32,672 nt of DNA, taken from Flavobacteriales bacterium (lineage in GTDB: Bacteria; Bacteroidota; Bacteroidia; Flavobacteriales_E; Vicingaceae). Below are positions 16,755-25,072 of this stretch, in pieces. The stretch's first letter is position 1. Every line of letters begins with the position of its first letter. Position numbers and translations under genes: made by a program. A model generated the notes under the pieces. It searched no databases and had not been told where the DNA came from. It was given only the letters and a program-made list of their open reading frames with translations. Location: contig NVUQ01000032.1 in assembly GCA_002401955.1 (NCBI GenBank), forward strand, positions 1 to 32,672, given 5' to 3'.

Positions 16755-17765
16755 CTATAACCTGACAACAGTTCCTCCCCAAGTTAAACCAGTTCCAAAA
16801 GCTGCAAATAAAATCGTATCTCCACTTTTTGCAACACCATTTTTAAGAATACTATTTAATGCTATCGGAATGGTAGCAGCAACTGTATTTCCAGTATTTT
16901 CCAAATGTATAATAAATTTATTTGCTGGGATTTTTATTTTTTTCCTAAGAATTTCTAGTAAAAGATGATTTGCTTGATGAAATACAAAATAATCAATTTC
17001 ATCAAAAGCAGCTTTATTTTTTTCTAAAATATTTTCAATTAATTTAGGTACTGTTTTCATTCCAAAAAGAAAAACTCCTGCTCCATTCATATAAAAATTT
17101 GCTTTACAAGTAACATTCCCGTATTCATTTATTTCCTCTGTAAATGAATTTTCATCTATAGGATTTCTTCCTCCTCCATCACGAATTATTATATAATCAC
17201 TTCTACTCCCATCTGTTCCAAACACGAAATTACCAATACCAAACTCTTCTCGGGAGCCAACCAACGTTGCCGTTGCTGCATCTCCAAACAAATATTTAGA
17301 ATTAAAATCTTTTTTATGGAATTCTTTCGTAATTGTCGAAACACATAGCAACAAAACATTTTTAAGTCCACAACCTTCTATCATTCCCTTTGCAATACTT
17401 AATGATTGTACAAATCCTGTGCAACTAGACACTAAATCTATTGCTCCCACATTATTTGATAAACCTAAGCTATTTTGAATAATTGCTGAAGATGTAGGTG
17501 TAATATAATCAAACTCTCCTGAGCAAAAAATAACAAATTCAATATCTTTAGGATTTACATCGTGTTCTTCAAACATTTTTTCTGCAGCTTGTACTGCAAT
17601 ATCTGAAGATGTTGTTTTTTCATCTACAACATACCTATTAGAAACACCCACCCTTGACAAAATTTCTTTTTGAGCTTCCACTTCTGGAAACTCCTTATAA
17701 AAATCATCATTGGTGTAAGATTTTTCTGGATAAAATTCACTTATATGTTTTATGTATGCCTTCAC
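16755..17765 (-). CDS. 3-oxoacyl-ACP synthase III (KAS III) family protein, copy 2
   Basis: The 336-residue protein has Cys115 (LVSSCTGFV), His in VFHQANHLLLE and Asn in NTGNTVAATIP, so all catalytic residues are present. The start is GTG at 17765 (a stop lies three codons upstream and no near ATG exists). It is the first gene of the six-gene operon with a promoter-like pattern about 95 bases upstream. It differs clearly from the copy at 15422-16474, so the two are not a recent duplication and may do successive condensations on one carrier. Confidence 0.88.
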   Translation of the reverse strand: MKAYIKHISEFYPEKSYTNDDFYKEFPEVEAQKEILSRVGVSNRYVVDEKTTSSDIAVQAAEKMFEEHDVNPKDIEFVIFCSGEFDYITPTSSAIIQNSLGLSNNVGAIDLVSSCTGFVQSLSIAKGMIEGCGLKNVLLLCVSTITKEFHKKDFNSKYLFGDAATATLVGSREEFGIGNFVFGTDGSRSDYIIIRDGGGRNPIDENSFTEEINEYGNVTCKANFYMNGAGVFLFGMKTVPKLIENILEKNKAAFDEIDYFVFHQANHLLLEILRKKIKIPANKFIIHLENTGNTVAATIPIALNSILKNGVAKSGDTILFAAFGTGLTWGGTVVRL

Positions 17766-18280
17766 TTTAATTTAGCCATCTTAGCTAACTGTTCCTTTAA
17801 TTTTTTTTCACCTTTCTTTTTTAGACAACACTATGAGGGTTCCAGATTCTATTATATGTAACAAATTTAAATCCGAATAATTTCTCCAAGATTTTTAAAA
17901 AATGTACATGTTTTTTAATTATCCAATTTTACTCATAACTTCCCACACCTTTTATTTTGAAACTTCTATTTTAATGATATAAGAAAACACCACCCACGAA
18001 TGGTTAAACAACTTATAATTAAACTACCCTTTTATAAACAATAGCTATTAATTTAATATTAGGCATACTATCATTTAGTATTTTCAAATATAAAAATTAA
18101 TTCGTCTTAACCTATCTTAATCATTCATAATTATTATATTCAATATTACATAACAATTCAAAAAAAATATATACTAGAAATTATTTTAAATAAATCATTT
18201 ACTAAAAGACAACACTATTTCAATCAAAATTATTTATCCACAACCCTAAATTTCCTAGGCTATAATCTTATTTTTGTTTG
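17766..18280. other. AT-rich divergent intergenic region
   Basis: About 515 bp without a believable gene, separating the KAS III operon (minus) from uvrD/pcrA (plus). It holds the minus-strand promoter at 17862-17889 and a -7-like TATTTTTG (18269-18276) only four bases before the helicase ATG. A single perfect DnaA-box 9-mer, TTATCCACA, lies at 18234-18242; no cluster of boxes is present, so I do not call an origin. Confidence 0.5.
17862..17889 (-). promoter_or_regulatory. Promoter of the KAS III/ACP/SDR/GT2/GNAT operon
   Basis: On the minus strand TTG (17889-17887), 17 bases, then TAAATTTG (17869-17862), matching the Bacteroidota housekeeping pattern. It would give a leader of about 90 bases before GTG 17765. 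Confidence 0.45.
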
Positions 18281-20608
18281 ATGGATTATTTAAAAGAATT
18301 AAACGGTGCGCAAAAAGAAGCTGTAGAAACAACAGAAGGACCAGTAATGGTTATTGCTGGTGCCGGATCAGGAAAAACCAGAGTTTTAACCTACCGAATT
18401 GCTCACCTTATAAATAAAGGTGTAGACCCTTTTAATATTCTATCGTTAACATTTACCAATAAAGCCGCTCAAGAGATGAAAGAGCGTATCGGAAAAATTA
18501 TTGGTGGTTCTGAGGCACGAAACATTTGGATGGGTACATTTCACTCTGTTTTCTCTAGAATTTTAAGAAGTGAAGCAGAAAAAATTGGTTACCCTCAAAA
18601 TTTCACCATTTACGATACTCAAGATGCTAAAAATCTAATTAAAACCATTTTAAAAGAACAAGGCCTTGATGAAAAGGTTTATAAACCGGCATTAGTTTAC
18701 AATAGAATTTCTGCAGCAAAAAACAACTTATTATCTGCAGCAGCATACCTCAAGAACACAACAATACAATCTGAAGACAGACAATCAGCCAAACCAAAAA
18801 TTGGAGAAGTTTATAAAATCTACGAAAGCCGCTGTTTTAAGTCTGGAGCTATGGATTTTGATGACTTGTTATTTAAAACTAATATTTTATTAAGAGATTA
18901 TCCTGATGTTTTAAATAAATACCAGCACCGTTTTAAATACATTTTGGTAGACGAGTATCAAGATACGAATTTCTCACAATACATTATTGTGAAAAAATTG
19001 GCAGCAGCTTTTGAAAATATTTGTGTGGTTGGTGATGATGCTCAAAGTATTTATGCTTTTAGAGGGGCAAACATTCAAAACATTTTAAACTTTAAAACAG
19101 ATTATCCTGAATCTAAAACATTTAAGTTGGAAGAGAATTACCGCTCTACTCAGAACATTGTAAATGCAGCTAATAGTATTATTAAACACAATACGGAGCA
19201 AATCGAAAAAAATGTTTTCACCTCTAATGTTGAGGGGAATAAAATAAAAGTACATCGTGCTGCAACAGATAACGAAGAAGGTAAGATGGTTGCTAACCTT
19301 ATTTATGATACTCAGTTTTCTGCCCAAGCAAGACCTAAAGATTTTGCCATCCTATATAGAACCAACGCTCAATCGAGAGCAATGGAAGAAGCCTTGCGAA
19401 GAAAAAACATTGCTTATAAAATTTATGGCGGTCAATCTTTTTATCAACGTAAGGAAATTAAAGATTTACTATCCTACTTTAGAATGATTATTAACCCTAA
19501 TGATGAGGAAGCTTTAAAACGAATCATAAATTACCCAGCAAGAGGAATTGGTAAAACATCAATGGATAAAATTGGAATTGCTGCCACTAATAACGACACA
19601 AGTATTTGGAATGTAATTACTCATCTTAATCAGTTTAATACAGGCATAAATACTGGGGCTCACACTAAAATTCATGGGTTTCTTGAAATGATGAAAAGCT
19701 TTGCTTCTCAAATCAATAGTAAAAATGCTTTTGATTTAGCAAATGAAATTGCTTCTACTTCTGGAATTCTTAAAGACCTTTACAGTGACAAAACTCCCGA
19801 AGGAATTAGTAGATATGAAAACATCCAAGAATTATTAAATGGTTTAAAAGAGTTTACAGAAACAGAAAACGAAGAAGATGGAGATGTAACCCCAAGAGGT
19901 TTAGCAGAATTCTTACAAGATGTTGCTTTACTAACGAATGCTGACAACGAATCAGAAGAAGATAGAGATAAAGTAACCTTAATGACTATTCACTCTGCTA
20001 AAGGATTAGAATTCCCTTATGTTTATTGTGTTGGATTAGAAGAAAACCTATTTCCTTCTCAGATGTCATTAACATCTAGAGCAGATTTAGAGGAAGAACG
20101 AAGATTGTTTTATGTTGCCGTTACAAGAGCCGAAAAGGAAATACATATTTCATTTGCAACAAGCAGATACAAATGGGGTTCTCTAATATTTTGCGAGCCA
20201 AGTCGTTTTATCGAAGAAATTGATGAAGAATTTTTAGAATTTACTTTTGATAAAGGAAGTGCTAATCGACAAGATTCCTCATCAAATTTTGACGAAACAT
20301 TTTCTCCTAAAAACAATTACAACACCAACAACTATAAGAAAAAGAGCTCAATGCCTCCCAAAAAGAATGCTCCGTCAAAAACAATACATACCACACCTAA
20401 AAATTTAACTAAAGTTTCTAGCACTTCAACAACCACTACAAATAGTGCCGCAAGCTTAAGCCTTGAAAGAGGGATGATGGTAAATCATCAAAAATTTGGC
20501 AATGGTATTATTGAAAATTTAGATAATGGAAAAGCAACCATTAACTTCCAAAATATAGGCAACAAGCAATTATTATTAAAATTTGCCAAACTATCAATAG
20601 TCAAATAA
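18281..20608 (+). CDS. pcrA: ATP-dependent DNA helicase, UvrD/PcrA family
   Basis: The 775-residue superfamily 1A helicase has all motifs in order: Walker A GAGSGKT (27-33), LTFTNKAAQEMKER, LVDEYQDTN, VGDDAQSIYAFRGA, LEENYRST, TIHSAKGLEFPYVYCVGLEE and RRLFYVAVTRA. The C-terminal 45 residues (MVNHQKFGNGIIENLDNG) form the Tudor-like domain of UvrD/PcrA, joined by a Ser/Thr/Lys-rich linker. It unwinds 3'-tailed DNA in nucleotide excision and mismatch repair and clears replication and transcription blocks. The start is ATG 18281; an in-frame TTG one codon upstream is less likely. Length is close to the usual 720-780 residues. DUF4290 and murA follow, an order seen in other Bacteroidota. Confidence 0.95.
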   Translation: MDYLKELNGAQKEAVETTEGPVMVIAGAGSGKTRVLTYRIAHLINKGVDPFNILSLTFTNKAAQEMKERIGKIIGGSEARNIWMGTFHSVFSRILRSEAEKIGYPQNFTIYDTQDAKNLIKTILKEQGLDEKVYKPALVYNRISAAKNNLLSAAAYLKNTTIQSEDRQSAKPKIGEVYKIYESRCFKSGAMDFDDLLFKTNILLRDYPDVLNKYQHRFKYILVDEYQDTNFSQYIIVKKLAAAFENICVVGDDAQSIYAFRGANIQNILNFKTDYPESKTFKLEENYRSTQNIVNAANSIIKHNTEQIEKNVFTSNVEGNKIKVHRAATDNEEGKMVANLIYDTQFSAQARPKDFAILYRTNAQSRAMEEALRRKNIAYKIYGGQSFYQRKEIKDLLSYFRMIINPNDEEALKRIINYPARGIGKTSMDKIGIAATNNDTSIWNVITHLNQFNTGINTGAHTKIHGFLEMMKSFASQINSKNAFDLANEIASTSGILKDLYSDKTPEGISRYENIQELLNGLKEFTETENEEDGDVTPRGLAEFLQDVALLTNADNESEEDRDKVTLMTIHSAKGLEFPYVYCVGLEENLFPSQMSLTSRADLEEERRLFYVAVTRAEKEIHISFATSRYKWGSLIFCEPSRFIEEIDEEFLEFTFDKGSANRQDSSSNFDETFSPKNNYNTNNYKKKSSMPPKKNAPSKTIHTTPKNLTKVSSTSTTTTNSAASLSLERGMMVNHQKFGNGIIENLDNGKATINFQNIGNKQLLLKFAKLSIVK

Positions 20609-20614
20609 TATATT

Positions 20615-20622
20615 TACTTTTG
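20615..20622 (+). promoter_or_regulatory. -7 box TACTTTTG before the DUF4290 gene
   Basis: A perfect TAnnTTTG match 26 bases before ATG 20649, just after the helicase stop. A -33 TTG at the usual distance is missing, so it may be a weak internal promoter. Confidence 0.3.
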
Positions 20623-20648
20623 AATTTGTTAAAATAGAAACCAATTAG

Positions 20649-21308
20649 ATGGAAAACATAGAAGATAAAGACTACAATACCAATAGACCAGAAATGGTAA
20701 TCCCTGAATACGGAAGAAACATTCAAAAAATGGTTGAACATGCCATTTCTATAGAAAATCGAGAAGAAAGAAACATTATCGCTGGAGCAATCATAAGTGT
20801 AATGGGACAATTAAACCCTCATTTAAGAGATATCGCTGATTTCAAACATAAATTATGGGATCACTTGTTCATTATTTCTGATTTTAAATTAGATGTAGAT
20901 TCTCCATATCCGCTACCTGATAAAACTGTACTTTTTGAGAAGCCTAAAGCTATGGCCTATCCAGAAACTGAAAATAGGTTTAAACATTATGGTAAATCTG
21001 TGAAGAACTTAATAGATGCTGCAGTAGCAATAGAAGATAAAGACGAGCAAAAAGCGTTAACAGGTGTTATTCTTAATTTAATGAAGAAAACTTACCTTAC
21101 ATTCAACCAAGATTCTGTTGATGACAACCAAATTGTAACTGATTTAAAAATCATATCTAAAGATCAGTTAAGCTCTCCAGAAGGATTCCAAATGATTTCT
21201 ACGAATGAAGTTTTAGCGATGACTAAGAAAAAGAATACTCATTCAAACAAAAATCATAAAAACCACAAGAATAACAAACAAAGCAACTATAAAAAACGCA
21301 GGTATTAA
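20649..21308 (+). CDS. DUF4290 family protein
   Basis: The 219-residue protein begins with YNTNRPEMVIPEYGRNIQKM and LNPHLRDIADFKHKLWDHLF, the conserved N-terminal core of DUF4290, a family that in my knowledge is restricted to Bacteroidota and has no assigned function. It has no signal peptide or membrane segment, is mostly helical, and ends in a 27-residue tail of Lys, Asn and His that may bind nucleic acid. Its stop overlaps the murA start by one base (TAATG), so it is translationally coupled to cell-wall synthesis. Confidence 0.85.
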   Translation: MENIEDKDYNTNRPEMVIPEYGRNIQKMVEHAISIENREERNIIAGAIISVMGQLNPHLRDIADFKHKLWDHLFIISDFKLDVDSPYPLPDKTVLFEKPKAMAYPETENRFKHYGKSVKNLIDAAVAIEDKDEQKALTGVILNLMKKTYLTFNQDSVDDNQIVTDLKIISKDQLSSPEGFQMISTNEVLAMTKKKNTHSNKNHKNHKNNKQSNYKKRRY

Positions 21309-22612
21309 TGGCAACATTTAAAATAAAAGGTGGAAACAAGTTAAAAGGAGAACTGACTCCTCAAGGAGCGAAAAACGAAGCATTACAAGTGGTATGTGCC
21401 GTTCTACTAACTTCAGAAAAAGTAACTCTTACCAATCTTCCTTTTATTAGAGATGTTAACTTCTTAATTGATTTGTTAGAGGCCTTAGGTGTTCAGATTG
21501 AGAGAGAAGGGAATGGAACTGTTCATTTCCAAGCCAATAACGTAAATATTGATTATTTAAATTCTGAAGATTTTAAAATCAGAGCAGAATCTTTAAGAGG
21601 TTCTATTATGATTGTTGGTCCTTTATTGGCACGATTCAAGAAAGCATACATGCCAAAACCTGGTGGGGATAAAATTGGTGCAAGACCATTAGATACTCAC
21701 TTTTTAGGTTTTACAAAATTAGGGGCGACCTACACCTACGATTCTAGCACTTGTTTTTATTCTTTAGAAGCCCGTAATTTAGCTGGTCAATATATTTTGT
21801 TAGATGAGCCTTCTGTAACAGGAACTGCCAACATTTTAATGACAGCAGTTTTAGCAAAAGGGAATACAACAATTTATAACGCTGCATGCGAACCTTATTT
21901 ACAACAATTATGTTCTATGCTAAACAGTATGGGGGCAAAAATTACTGGAGTAGGTTCAAATTTACTACGCATTGAAGGTGTTGATGTGTTAGGCGGATGT
22001 GAGCACAGGTTATTACCTGACTTTATTGAAATTGGTTCTTTTATAGGTTTAGCTGCCATGACTGAATCAGAAATTACCATTAAAGATTGTAGAGTTGATA
22101 TGTTGGGAAGAATTCCTGATACCTTTAGAAGGTTAGGAATAAAATTAGAAATAAAAGGCGATGACATTTACATTCCTTCTCAATCTAATTACGAAATAAA
22201 AAGAATGATTGATGGTTCTATACCAACAATTTACGATGCTGTTTGGCCAGGGTTTACACCCGATTTATTAAGTGTTATTTTGGTAACAGCTACTCAGGCA
22301 AAAGGAACAGTTTTAATTCACCAAAAAATGTTTGACAGTCGTTTATTCTTTATTGATAGATTAAAAGATATGGGTGCACAAATTATTTTGTGTGATCCGC
22401 ACAGAGCAACGGTAATAGGACTTAACAAAGATCACAATCTAAGAGGAACAACCATGTCTTCGCCAGATATTAGAGCTGGAGTTTCGTTATTAATTGCAGC
22501 GCTTTCGGCTGATGGAGAGAGTACTATAAACAACATTGAACAAATAGATAGAGGTTACCAATACATTGATGATAGGCTGAATGCAATAGGCGCAGATATT
22601 ACTCGGATGTAA
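21308..22612 (+). CDS. murA: UDP-N-acetylglucosamine 1-carboxyvinyltransferase MurA
   Basis: The 434-residue enzyme transfers enolpyruvate from PEP to UDP-GlcNAc, the first committed step of peptidoglycan synthesis. Family marks are GAKNEAL with Lys22 and Asn23, PGGDKIGARPLDTH, and the C-terminal DIRAGVSLLIAAL. The catalytic-loop residue that is Cys115 in E. coli is Asp121 here (GGD instead of GGC). Family knowledge says Cys-to-Asp MurA keeps activity but is not alkylated by fosfomycin, so intrinsic resistance of the target is expected. Length is slightly above the usual 418-420. Confidence 0.95.
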   Translation: MATFKIKGGNKLKGELTPQGAKNEALQVVCAVLLTSEKVTLTNLPFIRDVNFLIDLLEALGVQIEREGNGTVHFQANNVNIDYLNSEDFKIRAESLRGSIMIVGPLLARFKKAYMPKPGGDKIGARPLDTHFLGFTKLGATYTYDSSTCFYSLEARNLAGQYILLDEPSVTGTANILMTAVLAKGNTTIYNAACEPYLQQLCSMLNSMGAKITGVGSNLLRIEGVDVLGGCEHRLLPDFIEIGSFIGLAAMTESEITIKDCRVDMLGRIPDTFRRLGIKLEIKGDDIYIPSQSNYEIKRMIDGSIPTIYDAVWPGFTPDLLSVILVTATQAKGTVLIHQKMFDSRLFFIDRLKDMGAQIILCDPHRATVIGLNKDHNLRGTTMSSPDIRAGVSLLIAALSADGESTINNIEQIDRGYQYIDDRLNAIGADITRM

Positions 22613-22626
22613 TCTCTGGCTTAAAA

Positions 22627-22657
22627 TTTGTTAATTTTATGCTTCAAAATAATTTAA
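22627..22657 (+). promoter_or_regulatory. Promoter for the thioredoxin-like gene
   Basis: TTTG (22627-22630), 19 bases, then TAATTTAA (22650-22657), which matches TAnnTTTG except for the last two positions. ATG 22662 follows after four bases, so the transcript would have almost no leader. Confidence 0.35.
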
Positions 22658-22661
22658 AACT

Positions 22662-23201
22662 ATGAATACAATAAAGAAATTTAAAGGAAGTATTGTTCTT
22701 GCAGCAATCATCTTAATTACTGCAGGTTTTATATTTAAACCTGCTGGTTTTGCAGTTGGATCTAAAGCTCCAGAATTAGCTTTTAAAAACCCTGAAGGAA
22801 AAATAATGAAACTTTCTTCTTTAAAAGGTAAAGTAGTGTTAATTGACTTTTGGGCTTCTTGGTGCGGACCATGCAGAAGGGAAAACCCTGCAGTAGTTAG
22901 AGCTTATGAAAAATACAAAGATAAAAAGTTTGTAAACGGAAAAGGGTTTACTGTTTTTAGTTACTCTTTAGATAAGGATGTAAATAAATGGAAAGCTGCT
23001 ATCTTAAAAGATAATTTAACATGGAAATATCATGTTAGCGATTTAAAAGGTTGGACTTCTGAAGGCTCTAAACTTTATGGTGTAAGTTCTATTCCAACCA
23101 GCTACTTAATTGATGGTAAAGGAAATATCTTAGCTAAAAATTTAAGAGGTGCAGCATTAGATGCTGAATTAGAAAAACACTTAAAAAAACCTAAACCATA
23201 A
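22662..23201 (+). CDS. TlpA/ResA-like thioredoxin, membrane-anchored or exported
   Basis: The 179-residue protein has an N-terminal hydrophobic segment (about 10-26), then an AhpC/TSA-Redoxin-like start VGSKAPELAFKNPEGK and the thioredoxin active site WASWCGPC (Cys68 and Cys71). The cis-Pro loop is SSIPTSYLIDGKG. Proteins of this type reduce or shuffle disulfides outside the cytoplasm, for example on apocytochromes. No cytochrome genes are next to it, so the client is unknown. It ends at a strong terminator shared with the convergent leuB. Confidence 0.88.
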   Translation: MNTIKKFKGSIVLAAIILITAGFIFKPAGFAVGSKAPELAFKNPEGKIMKLSSLKGKVVLIDFWASWCGPCRRENPAVVRAYEKYKDKKFVNGKGFTVFSYSLDKDVNKWKAAILKDNLTWKYHVSDLKGWTSEGSKLYGVSSIPTSYLIDGKGNILAKNLRGAALDAELEKHLKKPKP

Positions 23202-23233
23202 AAAGCTAGAAGAAATATTTCTTCTAGCTTTTT
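23200..23233. terminator. Bidirectional rho-independent terminator
   Basis: A perfect palindrome of 17 + 17 bases with A-tract on the left and T-tract on the right (stem core GCTAGAAGAAAT/ATTTCTTCTAGC). It starts inside the thioredoxin stop codon and serves the convergent leu operon equally well. Confidence 0.9.
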
Positions 23234-23248
23234 TATTAATTGGCCTTT

Positions 23249-24364
23249 CTAAATTACCGTATTCAATGCCTCGGTCATGTACCTTTTATTTAAACTTACT
23301 TCCCCTTTTTCTTCGATATAATGAGCGATTAAATCTCCTACTACAGAACATCTTGTGGGGTTCTCTGTTGTTATATCTTCTGTTACCACATTTTCTTTTA
23401 ATGCCCAATTAACTGCATTACGAATTGCTTGAGCTTCTTTAAACATTTCAAAATGATCATACATCATAGCTACGGATAGAATAGTTGCCATAGGATTTGC
23501 AATGTCTTTTCCTGCCGCCTGAGGATATGAACCATGACAAGGCTCAAACATTGCGGCAGATTTCCCAATAGATGCCGAAGGCAACATTCCTAAAGAGCCC
23601 GTTAAAACACTTGACAAGTCAGAAATAATATCCCCAAACATGTTCTCTGTTAAAATCACATCAAACTGAGCTGGATTAATTACCATTTGCATTGCTGCAT
23701 TATCTACGTATAAATAATCTACCTCAACTGATGGGAATTTTTGAGCCATTTCTTGCACTACTTTCCTCCATAACCTTGAAGTTTCCAACACATTCGCTTT
23801 ATCAACTAGCGTTAATTTATTTCTTCTATTAGTTGCAGCCTCAAAAGCCATTTTTGCTATGCGTGTAATTTCTTCTACTGAATAACTACATAAATCCGAG
23901 GCACTTCTCCCATCTTCCGAGAGGGTTTTTTCTCCAAAATAAATTCCACCAGTTAATTCACGATAAACTACCAAGTCTACATTTTTAAGGTTTTTATTCT
24001 TTAAAGGCGAAATATCTTTCAGAATATCATACATACTAACTGGGCGTATGTTAGAGTATAAACTCAATGATTTTCTCAATTTCAACAACCCTTGTTCAGG
24101 TCTCACTTTAATACTTGGGTCATTATCATACTCAGGCTCACCAATAGCTCCCAAAAGTACCGCATCGGCATTTTTACCTTTCTTAATAACTTTATCTGTA
24201 ATTGGCTCTCCATTATCCCGAATGCTTGATGCTCCAATCAACCCATTGCTTAATTCAAACTTATGATCAAAGGCGCTATCAATTGCTTTAATCACTTTTA
24301 CCGCTTGTAAAACTATTTCAGGACCTATTCCATCTCCGGGTAATACAAAAATATTTTTATTCAT
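23249..24364 (-). CDS. leuB: 3-isopropylmalate dehydrogenase
   Basis: The 371-residue enzyme oxidises and decarboxylates 3-isopropylmalate to 4-methyl-2-oxopentanoate with NAD, the third step of leucine synthesis. Signature elements are LPGDGIGPEIV at the N-terminus, YRELTGGIYFGEK, VDNAAMQMVINPAQFDV and LTENMFGDIISDLSS. Length is usual. It is the last gene of leuA-leuC-leuD-leuB, 11 bp after leuD, and ends next to a shared bidirectional terminator. Confidence 0.95.
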   Translation of the reverse strand: MNKNIFVLPGDGIGPEIVLQAVKVIKAIDSAFDHKFELSNGLIGASSIRDNGEPITDKVIKKGKNADAVLLGAIGEPEYDNDPSIKVRPEQGLLKLRKSLSLYSNIRPVSMYDILKDISPLKNKNLKNVDLVVYRELTGGIYFGEKTLSEDGRSASDLCSYSVEEITRIAKMAFEAATNRRNKLTLVDKANVLETSRLWRKVVQEMAQKFPSVEVDYLYVDNAAMQMVINPAQFDVILTENMFGDIISDLSSVLTGSLGMLPSASIGKSAAMFEPCHGSYPQAAGKDIANPMATILSVAMMYDHFEMFKEAQAIRNAVNWALKENVVTEDITTENPTRCSVVGDLIAHYIEEKGEVSLNKRYMTEALNTVI

Positions 24365-24375
24365 CTTTTCTAATC

Positions 24376-24954
24376 TTAATAATTGTTCAATTCAAATTCA
24401 GCAATTTCTTCTTTCATATTAATCAAGTATTGAATTTCATCTACACCTTCCAATAAGCACTTCTTTTTAAAAGGAGCTATTTCAAATTTTACATTAAAAC
24501 CACTTTCTTCAACTTTTACTGTTTGATTTTCTAGATCAACATCAATAATTGCACTCGAATTTTCTAAAAAATAATTCATCAAAACACTTAGTTCATCAGG
24601 TTTAATTTCTATAGGTAAAACATTGTTATTGTATAAATTCCCTTTATGAATATCTGCAAATTGAGAAGTTATAACTGCTTTAATTCCATAATCAGCAATT
24701 GCCCAAGCAGCATGTTCTCTTGAAGATCCGCATCCAAAATTATTACCTCCAATAATTACTTGGGCACCTTCTCTTAAGGGGTTGTTCAACTCAAATTGAG
24801 GGTTTGGTTCATAATCATGAAAATACCTCCAATTATAAAATAGGTTTTTACCATAGCCTTTTTTAGTAGTCAATTTTAAAAACTGAGCAGGAATCAACTG
24901 ATCCGTATCAATGTTCTCTATGTTTAAAGGTATTACTTTGCTCGATAATTTCAT
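24376..24954 (-). CDS. leuD: 3-isopropylmalate dehydratase small subunit
   Basis: The 192-residue protein is the swivelling small subunit of isopropylmalate isomerase and pairs with LeuC. It has the diagnostic NIDTDQLIPAQFLK near the N-terminus and GGNNFGCGSSREHAAWA in the middle, which help bind the substrate at the Fe-S cluster of LeuC. Length is normal (about 190-200). It is separated from leuC by 118 bp that contain a REP-like element, which could weaken or tune expression relative to leuC. Confidence 0.95.
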   Translation of the reverse strand: MKLSSKVIPLNIENIDTDQLIPAQFLKLTTKKGYGKNLFYNWRYFHDYEPNPQFELNNPLREGAQVIIGGNNFGCGSSREHAAWAIADYGIKAVITSQFADIHKGNLYNNNVLPIEIKPDELSVLMNYFLENSSAIIDVDLENQTVKVEESGFNVKFEIAPFKKKCLLEGVDEIQYLINMKEEIAEFELNNY

Positions 24955-24984
24955 TAATGTTATTTTTTATTATTTAGATTCCGT

Positions 24985-25046
24985 AGTTCGAAAAAATATT
25001 GTTCTCGATACAATCCCGAGAAAATCGGGGTCACTCGAACTGACAA
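24985..25046. repeat. REP-like nested inverted repeat between leuC and leuD
   Basis: AGTTCGA (24985-24991) pairs with TCGAACT (25035-25041); inside it CCCGA (25015-25019) pairs with TCGGG (25025-25029) around a five-base loop. The right end CACTCGAACTGACAA (25032-25046) matches 14 of 15 bases of 3049-3063. It lies within the transcribed leu operon, so the RNA could form a hairpin that stabilises or attenuates the message. Confidence 0.6.
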
Positions 25047-25072
25047 TGATTTCCTAAATCAAACTGAGGTCA

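Noticed and set aside
16708..16782. Longer ACP frame starting at 16782
   Set aside because: The extra 25 residues overlap the end of the upstream KAS III gene and are Cys/Tyr/Phe-rich, unlike an ACP.
17670..17861. Plus-strand 63-codon frame opposite the KAS III start
   Set aside because: Antisense to the KAS III N-terminus and its leader; composition is Phe/Ile-rich with no coding signs.
18234..18242. Perfect DnaA box TTATCCACA in the AT-rich gap before the helicase gene
   Set aside because: Only one box was found, with no cluster, and neither dnaA nor dnaN nearby; a chance 9-mer is quite possible in AT-rich DNA.
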